The notes: generated by a model not told the origin, from the sequence alone. DNA of 33,817 bases from Candidatus Harrisonbacteria bacterium (GCA_023255625.1 JAHFLF010000001.1:568074-601890), one strand, 5' to 3'. Shown: positions 18,621 through 29,089, counted from the stretch's first letter. Numbers and translations: made by a program.

Positions 18621-19514
18621 ATGGAACAGAGCTCTGAGTATGAAGTTATTATTGTCGGGGCGGGGCCGGCAGCGTGGAGCGCGGCGACTTTTTTGGCGCG
18701 GGCAAATATCAAGACGCTCGTGATCGGTGATCCGGCCCAAAGTGGTTTGGCTGACGCGGCCGAGGTATGGAATTATCCCGGATTCCCAAAGGGAATTTCT
18801 GGCCGTGAGTTGTTAGAACAGATGCAGGAGCAGGCGGTTTCTCAAGGCGTAACTTTTTTGTCTGGCGAAGTTGTGCATCTTGAACCAACTAACCAACTAA
18901 CCAGCCAACCAACTAACCAATTTCTGGTTCGAACTGCAAAGCGGCAGGATTTTTTCGCAGAAAAAATCCTGCTCGCCCATGGTGCAAATTTTATTAAAAC
19001 AAATCTTCCTGGCGAAAAGGAATTGGTTGGCAAAGGTGTCCATTATTGTGCGCTGTGCGACGGACCTTTATATAAAGGAAAGAGTGTCATTGTGTTGGGC
19101 AACAGTAATTTAGCGGCCGAGGAGGCGCTCCAGCTTGCTGGCATGGGCGTGAAGGTTGAGAAAATTATTACGCACTCCCAGGCTGCCAATTTTTCTTTGG
19201 AATACAGAAAATTATTGGAAGAGAAAAATATTCCTATTGAGATACGACGGGTAGAAAAGGTTGAGCCCATTACCTTTGTGGCACTTGGCGTTGCCTCGTC
19301 AATGACATTTGCGCAAAAACTTGGGCTTGAGATGAGCGGAAATTTTTTGAAGGCCGACGAAAATGGGCGAACAAATGTTACTGGAGTCTGGGTGGCTGGT
19401 CTGGCGCGCGGTGGTGTTAATCAGGTTGGCAAGTCGGTCGGCGAAGGAGCGGTCGCGGCAGTTGATATGATAAAGTCAATAAAGGGATTACCTCAATATC
19501 TTGATCATTCATGA
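18621..19514 (+). CDS. Thioredoxin reductase-like flavoprotein
   Basis: EVIIVGAGPAAWSAATFLARANI, KGVHYCALCDGPLYKGK (CxxC), VTGVWVAGLARGG. Confidence 0.88.
   Translation: MEQSSEYEVIIVGAGPAAWSAATFLARANIKTLVIGDPAQSGLADAAEVWNYPGFPKGISGRELLEQMQEQAVSQGVTFLSGEVVHLEPTNQLTSQPTNQFLVRTAKRQDFFAEKILLAHGANFIKTNLPGEKELVGKGVHYCALCDGPLYKGKSVIVLGNSNLAAEEALQLAGMGVKVEKIITHSQAANFSLEYRKLLEEKNIPIEIRRVEKVEPITFVALGVASSMTFAQKLGLEMSGNFLKADENGRTNVTGVWVAGLARGGVNQVGKSVGEGAVAAVDMIKSIKGLPQYLDHS
18883..18921 (+). repeat. ACTAACCA micro-repeat tract inside the TrxB-like coding sequence
   Basis: aaccaactaaccaactaaccagccaaccaactaaccaa, encoding EPTNQLTSQPTNQ. Confidence 0.85.
18944..18972. repeat. Perfect hairpin inside the TrxB-like coding sequence
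   Basis: GCAGGATTTTTT-cgcag-AAAAAATCCTGC, 12-bp stem. Confidence 0.8.
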
Positions 19515-20074
19515 TTGTAGTGTTTACAGGAAACGGCAAGGGAAAGACAACCGCAGCGCTTGGCGCGGCGGTTCGGGCTGTTGGGCGCGGGCAGCGCGTT
19601 CTGATGGTGCAGTTTATTAAGGGGCCGTGGAAGTCGGGAGAGGATGAGATACAAGTTGCAAGTAGCAAGTTTCAAGTTGCAAGTGGGAGGGTCGGATCGT
19701 TTGAACTGAAGAAGATGGGACTTGGGTTTGTCGGCATCCTCGGGGATCAGTTGCCTTTTGAGGAGCATGTGCGAGCTGCAAAAAATGCGTTAGCGTTTTG
19801 TGCGCAGGTACTCGCCACTCGCGACTCGAAACTCGCTACTTTTTATGACATGGTTATTTTGGACGAGGTGAATGTGGCGGTGGCACTGAAATTAATAGAG
19901 CCAAAACAGGTACTTGAGGTATTAGAGGGATTAGAGGACAATAAGATTGTCATATTGACCGGTCGTGATGCCCCGCAGGAATTTTTAGACCGGGCAGATT
20001 TAGCGACCGAGATGAAAGAGATCAAGCATCCGTTTAATAGTGGTAAGCTAGGTAAATTAAATGTTGAATTTTAA
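19511..20074 (+). CDS. Corrinoid adenosyltransferase CobO/BtuR-like P-loop protein
   Basis: MIVVFTGNGKGKTTAALGAAVRAVGRGQRVLMVQFIKG...YDMVILDEVNVAVALKLI...VILTGRDAPQEFLDRADLATEM. Confidence 0.85.
   Translation: MIVVFTGNGKGKTTAALGAAVRAVGRGQRVLMVQFIKGPWKSGEDEIQVASSKFQVASGRVGSFELKKMGLGFVGILGDQLPFEEHVRAAKNALAFCAQVLATRDSKLATFYDMVILDEVNVAVALKLIEPKQVLEVLEGLEDNKIVILTGRDAPQEFLDRADLATEMKEIKHPFNSGKLGKLNVEF
19650..19687 (+). repeat. GCAAGTTTCAAGTT micro-repeat inside the cobO-like gene
   Basis: tacaagttgcaagtagcaagtttcaagttgcaagtggg, encoding IQVASSKFQVASG. Confidence 0.8.
19810..19840 (+). repeat. ACTCGC micro-repeat inside the cobO-like gene
   Basis: actcgccactcgcgactcgaaactcgctact, encoding LATRDSKLAT. 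Confidence 0.8.
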
Positions 20075-20077
20075 ATA

Positions 20078-20578
20078 ATGGGAAGTTTAATAAGCGTTTT
20101 AAGTATTGTGTTGGGGTTTGTGGTGCTTTTTACCATATATCTTTATTTTGCTTTTCGGACGAAAGAGTATGGATATTCACCATCTTTTAAAAAAGCATTA
20201 TTCGAGCTTGAAAATTTGATCACTGATTTGGCCGACAAGGGTAAGTTTTTTACTGCAGGGAAAGCAGGAGAGTATGAATTAGCTGGCGAGGTTCTACGGT
20301 TTTATCACAATCCACTTCCTCTCTGGGGAAGGGGCACTTCATTTGCTCCTGTCGACAAAATAGCCGTAGCGGCAGAGATATCGATCAAGCATTTTGCTGA
20401 TTCAGCGAGTATTCGTTATCGACTCTGGCCTGACGGACTTTTTGAGAAAGTTGCTGTGCCGACCGGAGATTATAATTTAAGTATTCTTAAGAAAGGGTGC
20501 GGGGCCAAAGTTTCCGAAGAGGAGATTAAACAGCTCATATTAAAGTGTGTAGAGATAAAATCTAAAGCTAGAACATGA
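20078..20578 (+). CDS. Hypothetical membrane-anchored protein
   Basis: 166 aa with N-terminal hydrophobic helix ISVLSIVLGFVVLFTIYLYFAF. Confidence 0.55.
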   Translation: MGSLISVLSIVLGFVVLFTIYLYFAFRTKEYGYSPSFKKALFELENLITDLADKGKFFTAGKAGEYELAGEVLRFYHNPLPLWGRGTSFAPVDKIAVAAEISIKHFADSASIRYRLWPDGLFEKVAVPTGDYNLSILKKGCGAKVSEEEIKQLILKCVEIKSKART

Positions 20579-21198
20579 TCACAATTTTTTTTGTCATCGT
20601 CCTCATATTTTCCGTCATCATCCACGAAATTTCGCATGGCTATGTTGCCTTGTGGCTCGGGGATACAACCGCAAAGGATGCCGGACGACTGACGCTGAAC
20701 CCGCTGGCGCATATTGATTTATTCGGGTCGATTTTATTTCCGCTCATGCTAGCGCTGGTCGGCGCGCCAGTTTTCGGTTGGGCTAAGCCGGTGCCATATG
20801 ATCCGCGGTTTTTGAAAAATCCGCAAAAGGCGGCGGGGCTGATTGCTCTGGCCGGACCGGCCAGCAATTTAGCAATGGCGATTATCTTTGCGCTAGTCAG
20901 CCGGATTTTACTCGGCAGTCTTGCTACAGAATTCACTGCCAGCTTGTACTTATTTGTTGTAATCATCGTCCAGGTCAATGTCGCGCTGGCGGTTTTTAAT
21001 CTTTTGCCAATTCCGCCTCTTGATGGCTCGGGCGTATTATTTTCTCTGTTGCCGCGGGGTACGGAGAGGGTGCAGATTTTCCTGCAGCGGTATGGTTTTT
21101 ACATTCTCATCTTCCTGATTTTTACCGGTTTAAATTTTTTAAATCCAGTTATGAGTGCGCTGTATCGGTTACTGCTCGGGCCAATGCCGATGCAATGA
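20575..21198 (+). CDS. Site-2 protease-like membrane metalloprotease (M50)
   Basis: IIHEISHGYVALWLGD (HExxH); LAVFNLLPIPPLDGSGVLFSLLP. Confidence 0.9.
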   Translation: MITIFFVIVLIFSVIIHEISHGYVALWLGDTTAKDAGRLTLNPLAHIDLFGSILFPLMLALVGAPVFGWAKPVPYDPRFLKNPQKAAGLIALAGPASNLAMAIIFALVSRILLGSLATEFTASLYLFVVIIVQVNVALAVFNLLPIPPLDGSGVLFSLLPRGTERVQIFLQRYGFYILIFLIFTGLNFLNPVMSALYRLLLGPMPMQ

Positions 21199-21207
21199 TT
21201 CTATAGC

Positions 21208-21247
21208 TTGCTTATACCGTAGTTCTGCAGAACTACGGTATAAGCAA
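21208..21247. repeat. 40-nt perfect palindrome upstream of rpsL
   Basis: ttgcttataccgtagttctgcagaactacggtataagcaa; no T-tract. Confidence 0.75.
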
Positions 21248-21253
21248 CTTAGT

Positions 21254-21283
21254 TTGACAGTCATAGGTGGAATGCTGTATCTT
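21254..21283 (+). promoter_or_regulatory. Promoter-like sequence of the rpsL operon
   Basis: TTGACA-18 nt-TATCTT, followed by a long leader before rpsL at 21456. Confidence 0.55.
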
Positions 21284-21455
21284 ATAGCTAGTCCCAGTTA
21301 GGGATTTTTATATTCTTTTTGCGATACAGTCTAGATCACTGTGTGTCATGCTGACAGCAGAGAGAATATGCTTTCGCTTTGAAATTATTAAACCGGACTC
21401 CGAGTAACAGTCGAGTACGACTGAGATCCCTCGGCTTCGGGATGACGTACAAAAA

Positions 21456-21878
21456 ATGCCTACCATCCGACAACTCGTAAAGAAGGGGAGATCGCCGCTC
21501 GCGACTAAATCAAAATCGCCGGCGATGAACCGTTACTTTAACTATATATTGAATGTTCCGAAGCAAATTCCTGCGCCTTTTAAGCGCGGTGTTTGCGTAA
21601 AAGTGTTTACTACGACTCCGAAGAAACCAAACTCTGCAATCCGTAAGGTGGCGCGTGTTCGACTAACAAACGGCATGGAGGTTACCGCTTATATTCCTGG
21701 CGAGGGCCACAATTTGCAGGAGCACTCTGTCGTTATGATCCGCGGTGGCCGCGTGAAAGACTTGCCGGGCGTTCGCTACCACATTGTCCGGGGCGTACTC
21801 GATACTGCCGGCGTTGAGGGTCGCAAACAGCAACGGTCGGCTTATGGAGCCAAGACGCCGAAGGCGGAAGCAAAATAA
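21456..21878 (+). CDS. rpsL: 30S ribosomal protein S12
   Basis: [11 protein letters not shown]...[70 protein letters not shown]. Confidence 0.98.
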   Translation: MPTIRQLVKKGRSPLATKSKSPAMNRYFNYILNVPKQIPAPFKRGVCVKVFTTTPKKPNSAIRKVARVRLTNGMEVTAYIPGEGHNLQEHSVVMIRGGRVKDLPGVRYHIVRGVLDTAGVEGRKQQRSAYGAKTPKAEAK

Positions 21879-21894
21879 AGAAAATTTTCAATTC

Positions 21895-21981
21895 TCAATT
21901 TCTAATTTCTAAACAATTCTCAATTTAGAAATTCCGAAATTAAATCATTGTTTGAAAATTGAAAATTAGAAATTGAAAATT
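21895..21981. repeat. 87-nt AT-rich fold-back repeat, copy A, upstream of rpsG
   Basis: Identical over 87 nt to 30423-30509. Confidence 0.9.
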
Positions 21982-21992
21982 AATGAATCTAT

Positions 21993-22460
21993 ATGCGCAA
22001 AAAGCGAAACTATAAAAGAGAGCACAAGCCGGATTTGAAATTTGGCAATGTCTCCGTTGGCCGTTTTATCAACTGCTTAATGTGGGATGGTAAAAAGTCG
22101 GTGGCGGAAAAAGTTGTTTATGATTCTTTTGATCTCATCAAAGAGCAGACGAAAGAGGAACCGCTCGTTGTCTTCCAAAGAGCTTTTGAGAATGTTGCCC
22201 CGTTAGTTGAAACTTCCAGCAAGCGCGTTGGTGGCGCTAACTACCAAGTGCCGCGCGAGGTACGCCCGGATCGCAAATTTTTGCTGGCCACCCGATGGAT
22301 TATTGGTGCCGCCCGCGCCAAGAAAGGCAAGGATATGTCTAAGCGTTTAGCCGAAGAAATTATTTTGGCTGCTAAAAATGAAGGTAACGCTATTAAAAAG
22401 AAGCAGGATGTTCACCGGATGGCGGAGGCAAACAGAGCATTTGCGCATTTCTCTTGGTAG
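21993..22460 (+). CDS. rpsG: 30S ribosomal protein S7
   Basis: MRKKRNYKREHKPDLKFGNVSVGRFINCLMWDGKKSVAEKVVYDSF...RVGGANYQVPREVRPDRK. Confidence 0.97.
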   Translation: MRKKRNYKREHKPDLKFGNVSVGRFINCLMWDGKKSVAEKVVYDSFDLIKEQTKEEPLVVFQRAFENVAPLVETSSKRVGGANYQVPREVRPDRKFLLATRWIIGAARAKKGKDMSKRLAEEIILAAKNEGNAIKKKQDVHRMAEANRAFAHFSW

Positions 22461-22475
22461 AAAATTGGCAAATGA

Positions 22476-22565
22476 ATTTTCAATTTCTAATTTTCAATTT
22501 TTAAACAATTTGAGAATTTAGAAATTAATCATTGTTTAGAAATTAGAAATTTAAAATTAGAAATT
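22476..22565. repeat. Diverged AT-rich fold-back repeat upstream of fusA
   Basis: Shares words CAATTTCTAATTT, TTAAACAATT, GAATTTAGAAATT, ATCATTGTTT and TTAGAAATT with the 87-nt repeat. Confidence 0.7.
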
Positions 22566-24689
22566 ATGGCCCGTCAGTATCCTCTCGAAAGAACTCGTAA
22601 CTTCGGTATCGTGGCCCACATTGATGCGGGTAAGACAACCACATCTGAACGCGTTCTTTACTATACCGGCGTCAGCCACAAAATCGGCGAGGTGCACGAG
22701 GGCGACACGGTGATGGACTGGATGGATCAGGAGCGCGAACGCGGAATTACGATTACCTCGGCAGCGACTACCGCTTTTTGGACTCCGACATATATTAGCA
22801 AGGAGGAGCGGGCGAAAAACAAAGATGCAAATGCCTATCGTTTTAATTTGATCGACACGCCGGGACACATTGACTTTACCGTTGAGGTGAAGCGGTCTCT
22901 TCGGGTTCTGGACGGTGCAGTCGTTGTCTTCGATGGAGTTTCCGGCGTTGAACCTCAAAGTGAAACGAACTGGCGCTATGCCGATGAATATAATGTGCCG
23001 CGTATTTGTTTTATCAATAAACTTGACCGGATGGGCGCGAGTTTTGAGAATAGTTTGCAATCAATTAAAGATCGTTTAAATCCTGGCGCAATTGCTGCCC
23101 AATTACCGATCGGTAGTGAGGCAAATTTCAGCGGTATTATCGATTTGCTGACACAAAAGGCCTATGAGTTTGAGGGAGACAAGGGCAATGTGATTAAAGA
23201 GATTCCGATTCCGGCCGACATGGCAGAAGAGGTTTCAAAGCGCCACAAGGAATTGGTTGAAAAAATTGTTGAGAACGACGACCTGTTAATGGGCAGTTAT
23301 TTAGAGGGCAAGGAGCCGTCTTTGGCTGATTTGAAACGCGTACTCCGAAAGGCCGTGCTCGCTGTTAAGATTATTCCGGTTTATACCGGTTCGGCTTTGA
23401 AGAATAAAGGCGTGCAACTCGTGCTCGACGCAGTGGTTGATTATTTGCCGAGTCCGCTGGATTTGCCGCCGGTTAAAGGAATTGATCCAAAGACAAATGC
23501 AGAAATTTTCCGCAAGCCATCTGATGAGGAGCCATTTTCAGCGCTGGCATTCAAGATTATGGCTGATCCGTTTGTCGGTTCGCTGACCTTCTTCCGGGTT
23601 TATTCCGGCACGCTCAAGCGCGGCAGTTATGTCTATAACGCGACCAAAGGGGAGACCGAGCGCGTTGGCCGTATTTTGCGGATGCACGCAAATGAACGGG
23701 AAGAGTTGGAGGAGATTGAAGCCGGCAACATCGGAGCGCTGGTTGGCATGAAAGATACGACTACCGGCGACACTCTTTGTTTTGAAGAGAAGCCGATTAT
23801 TCTGGAAAAAATTATCTTCCCGGAGCCGGTTATCTCTATTCGTGTTGAGCCGAAGACCAAGGCCGACCAGGAAAAGATGGGCATGGCACTGCGCCGTTTG
23901 GCTGATGAGGATCCGACCTTCCGAGTTTCCGGTAACGCTGAAACCGGCGAGACAATTATTGCCGGCATGGGTGAATTACACCTGGAGGTTTTGGTGGAGC
24001 GCATGAAAAGGGAATTTGGCGTGGAGAGTAATGTCGGCCGTCCGCAGGTTTCATATAAAGAAACTATTACGAAAGCATCGGAAGCAGAGGGTAAGTATAT
24101 CAAGCAGTCCGGTGGCCGCGGTCAGTATGGTCATGTTCGCTTACGCATTGAGCCGCTGCCGCGTGGTACGGGTTTTGAATTTGTGGACGAAATTAAAGGT
24201 GGCTCAATTCCAAAAGAATTTATTGCACCGGTTGAAAAAGGTATTGAAGAGGCGCTGACCCGCGGCATCCAGGCCGGTTACAGAATAATTGATGTGCGCG
24301 CGACGCTGTACGACGGTAGTTATCACGAGGTTGACTCATCTGAAGCCGCATTTAAAATTGCCGCGTCAATGGGTTTTCAGGCCGCCTGTAAGACCGCGGC
24401 TCCGATTATTCTCGAGCCGATCATGAAGGTGCAGGTGATTGTGCCGACCGAATACATGGGCGATATTACCGGCGACATTAGCAGTAAGCGTGGGCGCATT
24501 GAAGGAATGGGCGACCGGCCGATGGTGAAAGTTATCGATGCGTTTGTGCCGCTTTCGGAAATGTTTGGTTACGCGACCAAGCTGCGTTCGATGACACAGG
24601 GCCGCGGAAACTTTACGATGGAATTTTATGCGTATGAGCCGGCTCCGAATAATGTGACGAAGGAGATCATCGAAGGTAAGCGGCAGTAA
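22566..24689 (+). CDS. fusA: Elongation factor G
   Basis: [25 protein letters not shown]...[44 protein letters not shown]; full-length EF-G. Confidence 0.98.
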   Translation: MARQYPLERTRNFGIVAHIDAGKTTTSERVLYYTGVSHKIGEVHEGDTVMDWMDQERERGITITSAATTAFWTPTYISKEERAKNKDANAYRFNLIDTPGHIDFTVEVKRSLRVLDGAVVVFDGVSGVEPQSETNWRYADEYNVPRICFINKLDRMGASFENSLQSIKDRLNPGAIAAQLPIGSEANFSGIIDLLTQKAYEFEGDKGNVIKEIPIPADMAEEVSKRHKELVEKIVENDDLLMGSYLEGKEPSLADLKRVLRKAVLAVKIIPVYTGSALKNKGVQLVLDAVVDYLPSPLDLPPVKGIDPKTNAEIFRKPSDEEPFSALAFKIMADPFVGSLTFFRVYSGTLKRGSYVYNATKGETERVGRILRMHANEREELEEIEAGNIGALVGMKDTTTGDTLCFEEKPIILEKIIFPEPVISIRVEPKTKADQEKMGMALRRLADEDPTFRVSGNAETGETIIAGMGELHLEVLVERMKREFGVESNVGRPQVSYKETITKASEAEGKYIKQSGGRGQYGHVRLRIEPLPRGTGFEFVDEIKGGSIPKEFIAPVEKGIEEALTRGIQAGYRIIDVRATLYDGSYHEVDSSEAAFKIAASMGFQAACKTAAPIILEPIMKVQVIVPTEYMGDITGDISSKRGRIEGMGDRPMVKVIDAFVPLSEMFGYATKLRSMTQGRGNFTMEFYAYEPAPNNVTKEIIEGKRQ

Positions 24690-24694
24690 TCAGT

Positions 24695-24766
24695 AAGCAA
24701 AAAGCCCGCACTTTTTTAACCGGGCCCACCCTACGGGATGGTTAAAAAAGTGCGGGCTTTTTGCTT
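24695..24766 (+). terminator. Long terminator hairpin after fusA
   Basis: aagcaaaaagcccgcacttttttaacc...ggttaaaaaagtgcgggctttttgctt, perfect complementary arms. Confidence 0.85.
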
Positions 24767-24821
24767 TCCCTGAAATACTGTATATTCAAATTAGCCGTTA
24801 AGAACATTAATTATTTATCAT

Positions 24822-25220
24822 ATGCGTATTTTTTCTATGAGCGTCCTGTCGAGTATCGGTTTTATCGCACAAAGTTTTATCGCTCGCGCCGCCGCGGTTT
24901 GCCGGGTCAACGGCGAGGTGGTTCCCTGCGGAGAGCTTGGCGATGCGGTCAAGGGTTTTGCCGCAGTCGCTTTTATTATTCCGCTAATATTTGCAGTTGT
25001 CGGAATTTTACTTTTTATTTTTTGGATCATGATGCTGGTGCACGCAGCAAAGCACCCGATTGAAAATAAGCCGCTCTGGATAATTATTATCCTGCTCGGG
25101 AACGGGGTTGGCGCAATTATTTATTATTTCGTGGTCAAGCGCCATTTTGTTTCTATGCCGATAACCGTTGCGCCGCAGCCGCCATCTGGTCCAGTTACGC
25201 CGCCACCAGCGGGAGAATAG
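24822..25220 (+). CDS. Small membrane protein with PLDc_N-like segment
   Basis: FWIMMLVHAAKHPIENKPLWIIIILLGNGVGAIIYYFVVKR. Confidence 0.65.
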   Translation: MRIFSMSVLSSIGFIAQSFIARAAAVCRVNGEVVPCGELGDAVKGFAAVAFIIPLIFAVVGILLFIFWIMMLVHAAKHPIENKPLWIIIILLGNGVGAIIYYFVVKRHFVSMPITVAPQPPSGPVTPPPAGE

Positions 25221-25245
25221 TTAATTCTTGCCAAGTTGGTTTTCG

Positions 25246-25329
25246 GTATGACGCGGGGGCAAGTCCGCTCAAGATGAGCACGGATACCTTTTAGTGCTCC
25301 CTATGATCGGACTTGCCCCCGTGTCATAC
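25246..25329. repeat. Structured stem-loop element with GGATACCTTTTA loop, copy 2
   Basis: gtatgacgcgggggcaagtccg-c-TCAAGA-tgagcac-GGATACCTTTTA-gtgctcc-CTATGA-t-cggacttgcccccgtgtcatac. Confidence 0.75.
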
Positions 25330-25353
25330 AGGAAGATGTCCTTATGCAGCCCA

Positions 25354-25381
25354 TTGACAATTTTCCGCCCGTCCGTATAAT
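25354..25381 (+). promoter_or_regulatory. Promoter-like sequence of tuf
   Basis: TTGACA-16 nt-TATAAT. Confidence 0.75.
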
Positions 25382-25452
25382 TACTGAACATTTAGGACTG
25401 GCTCGGCCAGTTCTCATTCATTAATAAATAAAACAATTTTTAAGTAAAAGGT

Positions 25453-26655
<1,203 letters not shown>

Positions 26656-26696
26656 CGCTATACGCTATACGCGCTGCGTTACACGATCCTTATCAT

Positions 26697-27080
26697 ATGA
26701 CTGCTGCAACTGTAAAAAAGACTGTGAAGGTCCCTGCCGCCGCCAAGACGGTTGCTAAGCCCGAGGTTGTAACGAAGGAGAAGCTGCGTCTGCGTATCAA
26801 AGCGTATGACACAAAGCTGATTGATACTTCGTGTCGCCAGATCATTGAGGCCGCGAAGAAGCATGAGGCCAAAGTAGTCGGGCCGATTCCTCTGCCGACT
26901 GAATTTAAAAAATTCACAGTCAACCGTTCAGCATTCATCGATAAGAACTCGCGCGAGCAGTTTGAGCTCCGCATCCATAAACGGCTCATCGATATATTGC
27001 ATCCAACGCAGCAGATTATTTCTTCGCTTAGCACGCTCAATCTTCCTGCTGGCGTCGACATAGAAATAAAAATGGTGTAG
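26697..27080 (+). CDS. rpsJ: 30S ribosomal protein S10
   Basis: [72 protein letters not shown]. Confidence 0.97.
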   Translation: MTAATVKKTVKVPAAAKTVAKPEVVTKEKLRLRIKAYDTKLIDTSCRQIIEAAKKHEAKVVGPIPLPTEFKKFTVNRSAFIDKNSREQFELRIHKRLIDILHPTQQIISSLSTLNLPAGVDIEIKMV

Positions 27081-27189
27081 CGCTCGTTGGTATTTTCGAG
27101 CACCGGGTCATATTTTTCTGCTGAAAAATTGCCCTGCATCTCGCGCCGTCGCGCTGCGATAGCTGCTCGAGAAACACCAACTTCACGCT
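27080..27189. repeat. Multi-branched structured element directly downstream of rpsJ
   Basis: Outer stem GTTGGTATTTTCGAGCA / TGCTCGAGAAACACCAAC plus AGCG/CGCT extension; inner hairpins ATTTTTC-tgct-GAAAAAT and a ctcgcgccgtcgcg hairpin. Confidence 0.55.
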
Positions 27190-27225
27190 TTGTGATTGGA
27201 GAAGGAAAGGGGAAAAGAGCAATTA

Positions 27226-27253
27226 GTAAAAGCCGCTGCAAGGCGGCTTTTAC
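27226..27253. terminator. Bidirectional terminator between rpsJ and the minus-strand ORF
   Basis: gtaaaagccgc-tgcaag-gcggcttttac. Confidence 0.8.
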
Positions 27254-27257
27254 GTTT

Positions 27258-28232
27258 CTAGTCAACAATTCTTATCTTCTGGAAATTCTTGCCTTCTAAT
27301 CCGGGGATGTTAATTGGCTCCCATGAGACCCGTGCAGCTTCTGCCTGTGTGGGCGAAAGCACGGTTTCAATAAAACTGTCGTCGCGTTTTTTGAGCGCTC
27401 CAATGCCAGCCCAGAATTTTGCTACTGATGTTTTTGTGCTGCCGACGGCGATTACTTTATTAATAGGATTTGTGAATACTGTAATTCTTCCCGGTTTCTG
27501 ATAATAAGGACGCTTTTGACTGAGGCTGAGGTATGCATTGTGTAGAAGTTGATTTTTTTCTCTCCAGAAAGGGTCATTATCTTGACCAGATTTTAATTTA
27601 ACATTGAGTTCAATGCTGCCTTTCTGTTGCTCAGTGAGTTGCGGAAGCGCACCGCCGTTTTCCTTATTGATCTTTTCTATTTTTTCGTTGATTTCATCAA
27701 CAAATCCTGTTCCAGTATAACGATCACCGACGCGACTAAATACTAGTTGCATATTTTCTGGCAGGATTTTTTTCATGAACTCCATGAGTTCAAGGAAGCC
27801 AGCAATATAGGATTCAGTGTCAGTCTTTGGAACATTATTGAGCATCTCTATAACAACGTCATCGGAGCAAAATTCAAAACAGAAGCCAGGTTTATAGTTT
27901 TCCGCGATTGGTTTTAGCCACTTTAGAAAATAAACCAGGCTAAATAATTCAGCCCAGTCTGGTTCAGGACTTTCTTCAAGGCGCCATAACTTGTTTGCAC
28001 CGAAAGGAAAATCAAAATGTATTGGTTTGTTACTTTTTATGTTGAGTGCGATAGCCGAATTGATATGCTGAAGATACTCAGGTTGCACGCCGTACTTTCT
28101 GAATTTTTTCGAAAGAACAGCTTTTTTGATGAGTTCAATCAAAGCCTCCGGCGTAGCTGTGTTCGCATCTGGTATTTTTATGGCACGCAAGGATTCCAGC
28201 TGCTCAATTATATATTCCTTTGGTGTTTTCAT
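27258..28232 (-). CDS. Hypothetical protein
   Basis: 324 aa ORF, backbone-like composition, directly downstream of tRNA-Cys on the minus strand; no family recognised. Confidence 0.75.
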   Translation of the reverse strand: MKTPKEYIIEQLESLRAIKIPDANTATPEALIELIKKAVLSKKFRKYGVQPEYLQHINSAIALNIKSNKPIHFDFPFGANKLWRLEESPEPDWAELFSLVYFLKWLKPIAENYKPGFCFEFCSDDVVIEMLNNVPKTDTESYIAGFLELMEFMKKILPENMQLVFSRVGDRYTGTGFVDEINEKIEKINKENGGALPQLTEQQKGSIELNVKLKSGQDNDPFWREKNQLLHNAYLSLSQKRPYYQKPGRITVFTNPINKVIAVGSTKTSVAKFWAGIGALKKRDDSFIETVLSPTQAEAARVSWEPINIPGLEGKNFQKIRIVD

Positions 28233-28242
28233 CGTTTGAAGG

Positions 28243-28314
28243 AGATGCAGGCAGGAATTGAACCCGCGTATTCTGCTTTGCAGGCAGACGCCTGAACCAC
28301 TCGGCTACTGCATC
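28243..28314 (-). tRNA. tRNA-Cys (GCA)
   Basis: Minus strand GATGCAG TA GCC..GGC G TCTGC-CTGCAAA-GCAGA ATAC GCGGG-TTCAATT-CCTGC CTGCATC T. Cloverleaf with anticodon GCA, U73, no encoded CCA. Confidence 0.93.
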
Positions 28315-28456
28315 TTTTACAGTATATCATTTTGTGCTGTTTTGGGGCAAAGATTTTAGTGATTATTTGCTTTTTTATTCGAAGTGTGTTATTTGTATAC
28401 GCATAAGACCTATAGGGCATGGCGCCCAGGCAACCCTTCGGGGAGGAGTAGGTTCA

Positions 28457-29026
28457 ATGGAGCTCGCGATCAGTCTTACGCCCAACACGCTGGCGGCTCT
28501 GGGACTTTTCGACATCTATGCCAGGATGGTTCTGGTCCTGGACTTGGCGCTCGAGCACTTCGGAACGGTCGAACACTGCGGAAATCCGGCCGTAGACCCG
28601 CTCCGCACCGGCTTCGCTGTCAGCATCCTGCACCGGCCGACCGGGCGATACATCGTGGTTCCGCACGGTACATTCGCCCATCCCAAGTACATCTTCGACC
28701 GGGTTGGGCAGTACATGGTCAACGCCGCCGAGAAGGTAACGAGGACGCATCGGCGTCGGGACGAGACGAGCTACCCGAGTCGTGATCCGGACCGCAATAT
28801 GTACGCCGGAGCCGTCCGGGTCGGTGACTACATCATCGCCATCTCCGGACTTTCCAGCGGCTGGAAGGACCAGGCGGCGGTACTGGTCGCAGGCCGATCC
28901 ATCACCATGCCGGAAACAGACCGCCTGTCTGCGGCGGATGCGCTGCGCATCGCCTTCGAGACGCAAGATCCGGAATACGCGTCGTTCGTCGGCTTTGCGG
29001 GCAAGCATCTCCAGCTCACGGAGTAG
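28457..29026 (+). CDS. Hypothetical protein (GC-rich islet gene 4)
   Basis: ATG at 28457 after ggggaggagtaggttca; MELAISLTPNTLAALGLFDIYARMVLVLD...; GC-rich composition; followed by hairpins. Confidence 0.65.
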   Translation: MELAISLTPNTLAALGLFDIYARMVLVLDLALEHFGTVEHCGNPAVDPLRTGFAVSILHRPTGRYIVVPHGTFAHPKYIFDRVGQYMVNAAEKVTRTHRRRDETSYPSRDPDRNMYAGAVRVGDYIIAISGLSSGWKDQAAVLVAGRSITMPETDRLSAADALRIAFETQDPEYASFVGFAGKHLQLTE

Positions 29027-29089
29027 CCGTTTCGGGCAACAGTGACCTCTGCCCGAGTCGTAGTACAACTGAATCTTTTTCAACAGCAC

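Noticed and set aside
10463-25329. The GGATACCTTTTA stem-loops as integron attC sites linked to the GC-rich single-gene cassettes
   Set aside because: attC sites need RYYYAAC on the left and GTTRRRY on the right. Here arms read ggttg...caacc in the opposite sense in copy 1, copy 2 lacks them, and the elements do not flank each cassette.
27087-27299. Small ORF through the structured element after rpsJ
   Set aside because: No recognisable product; the region is better explained by the inverted-repeat structure.
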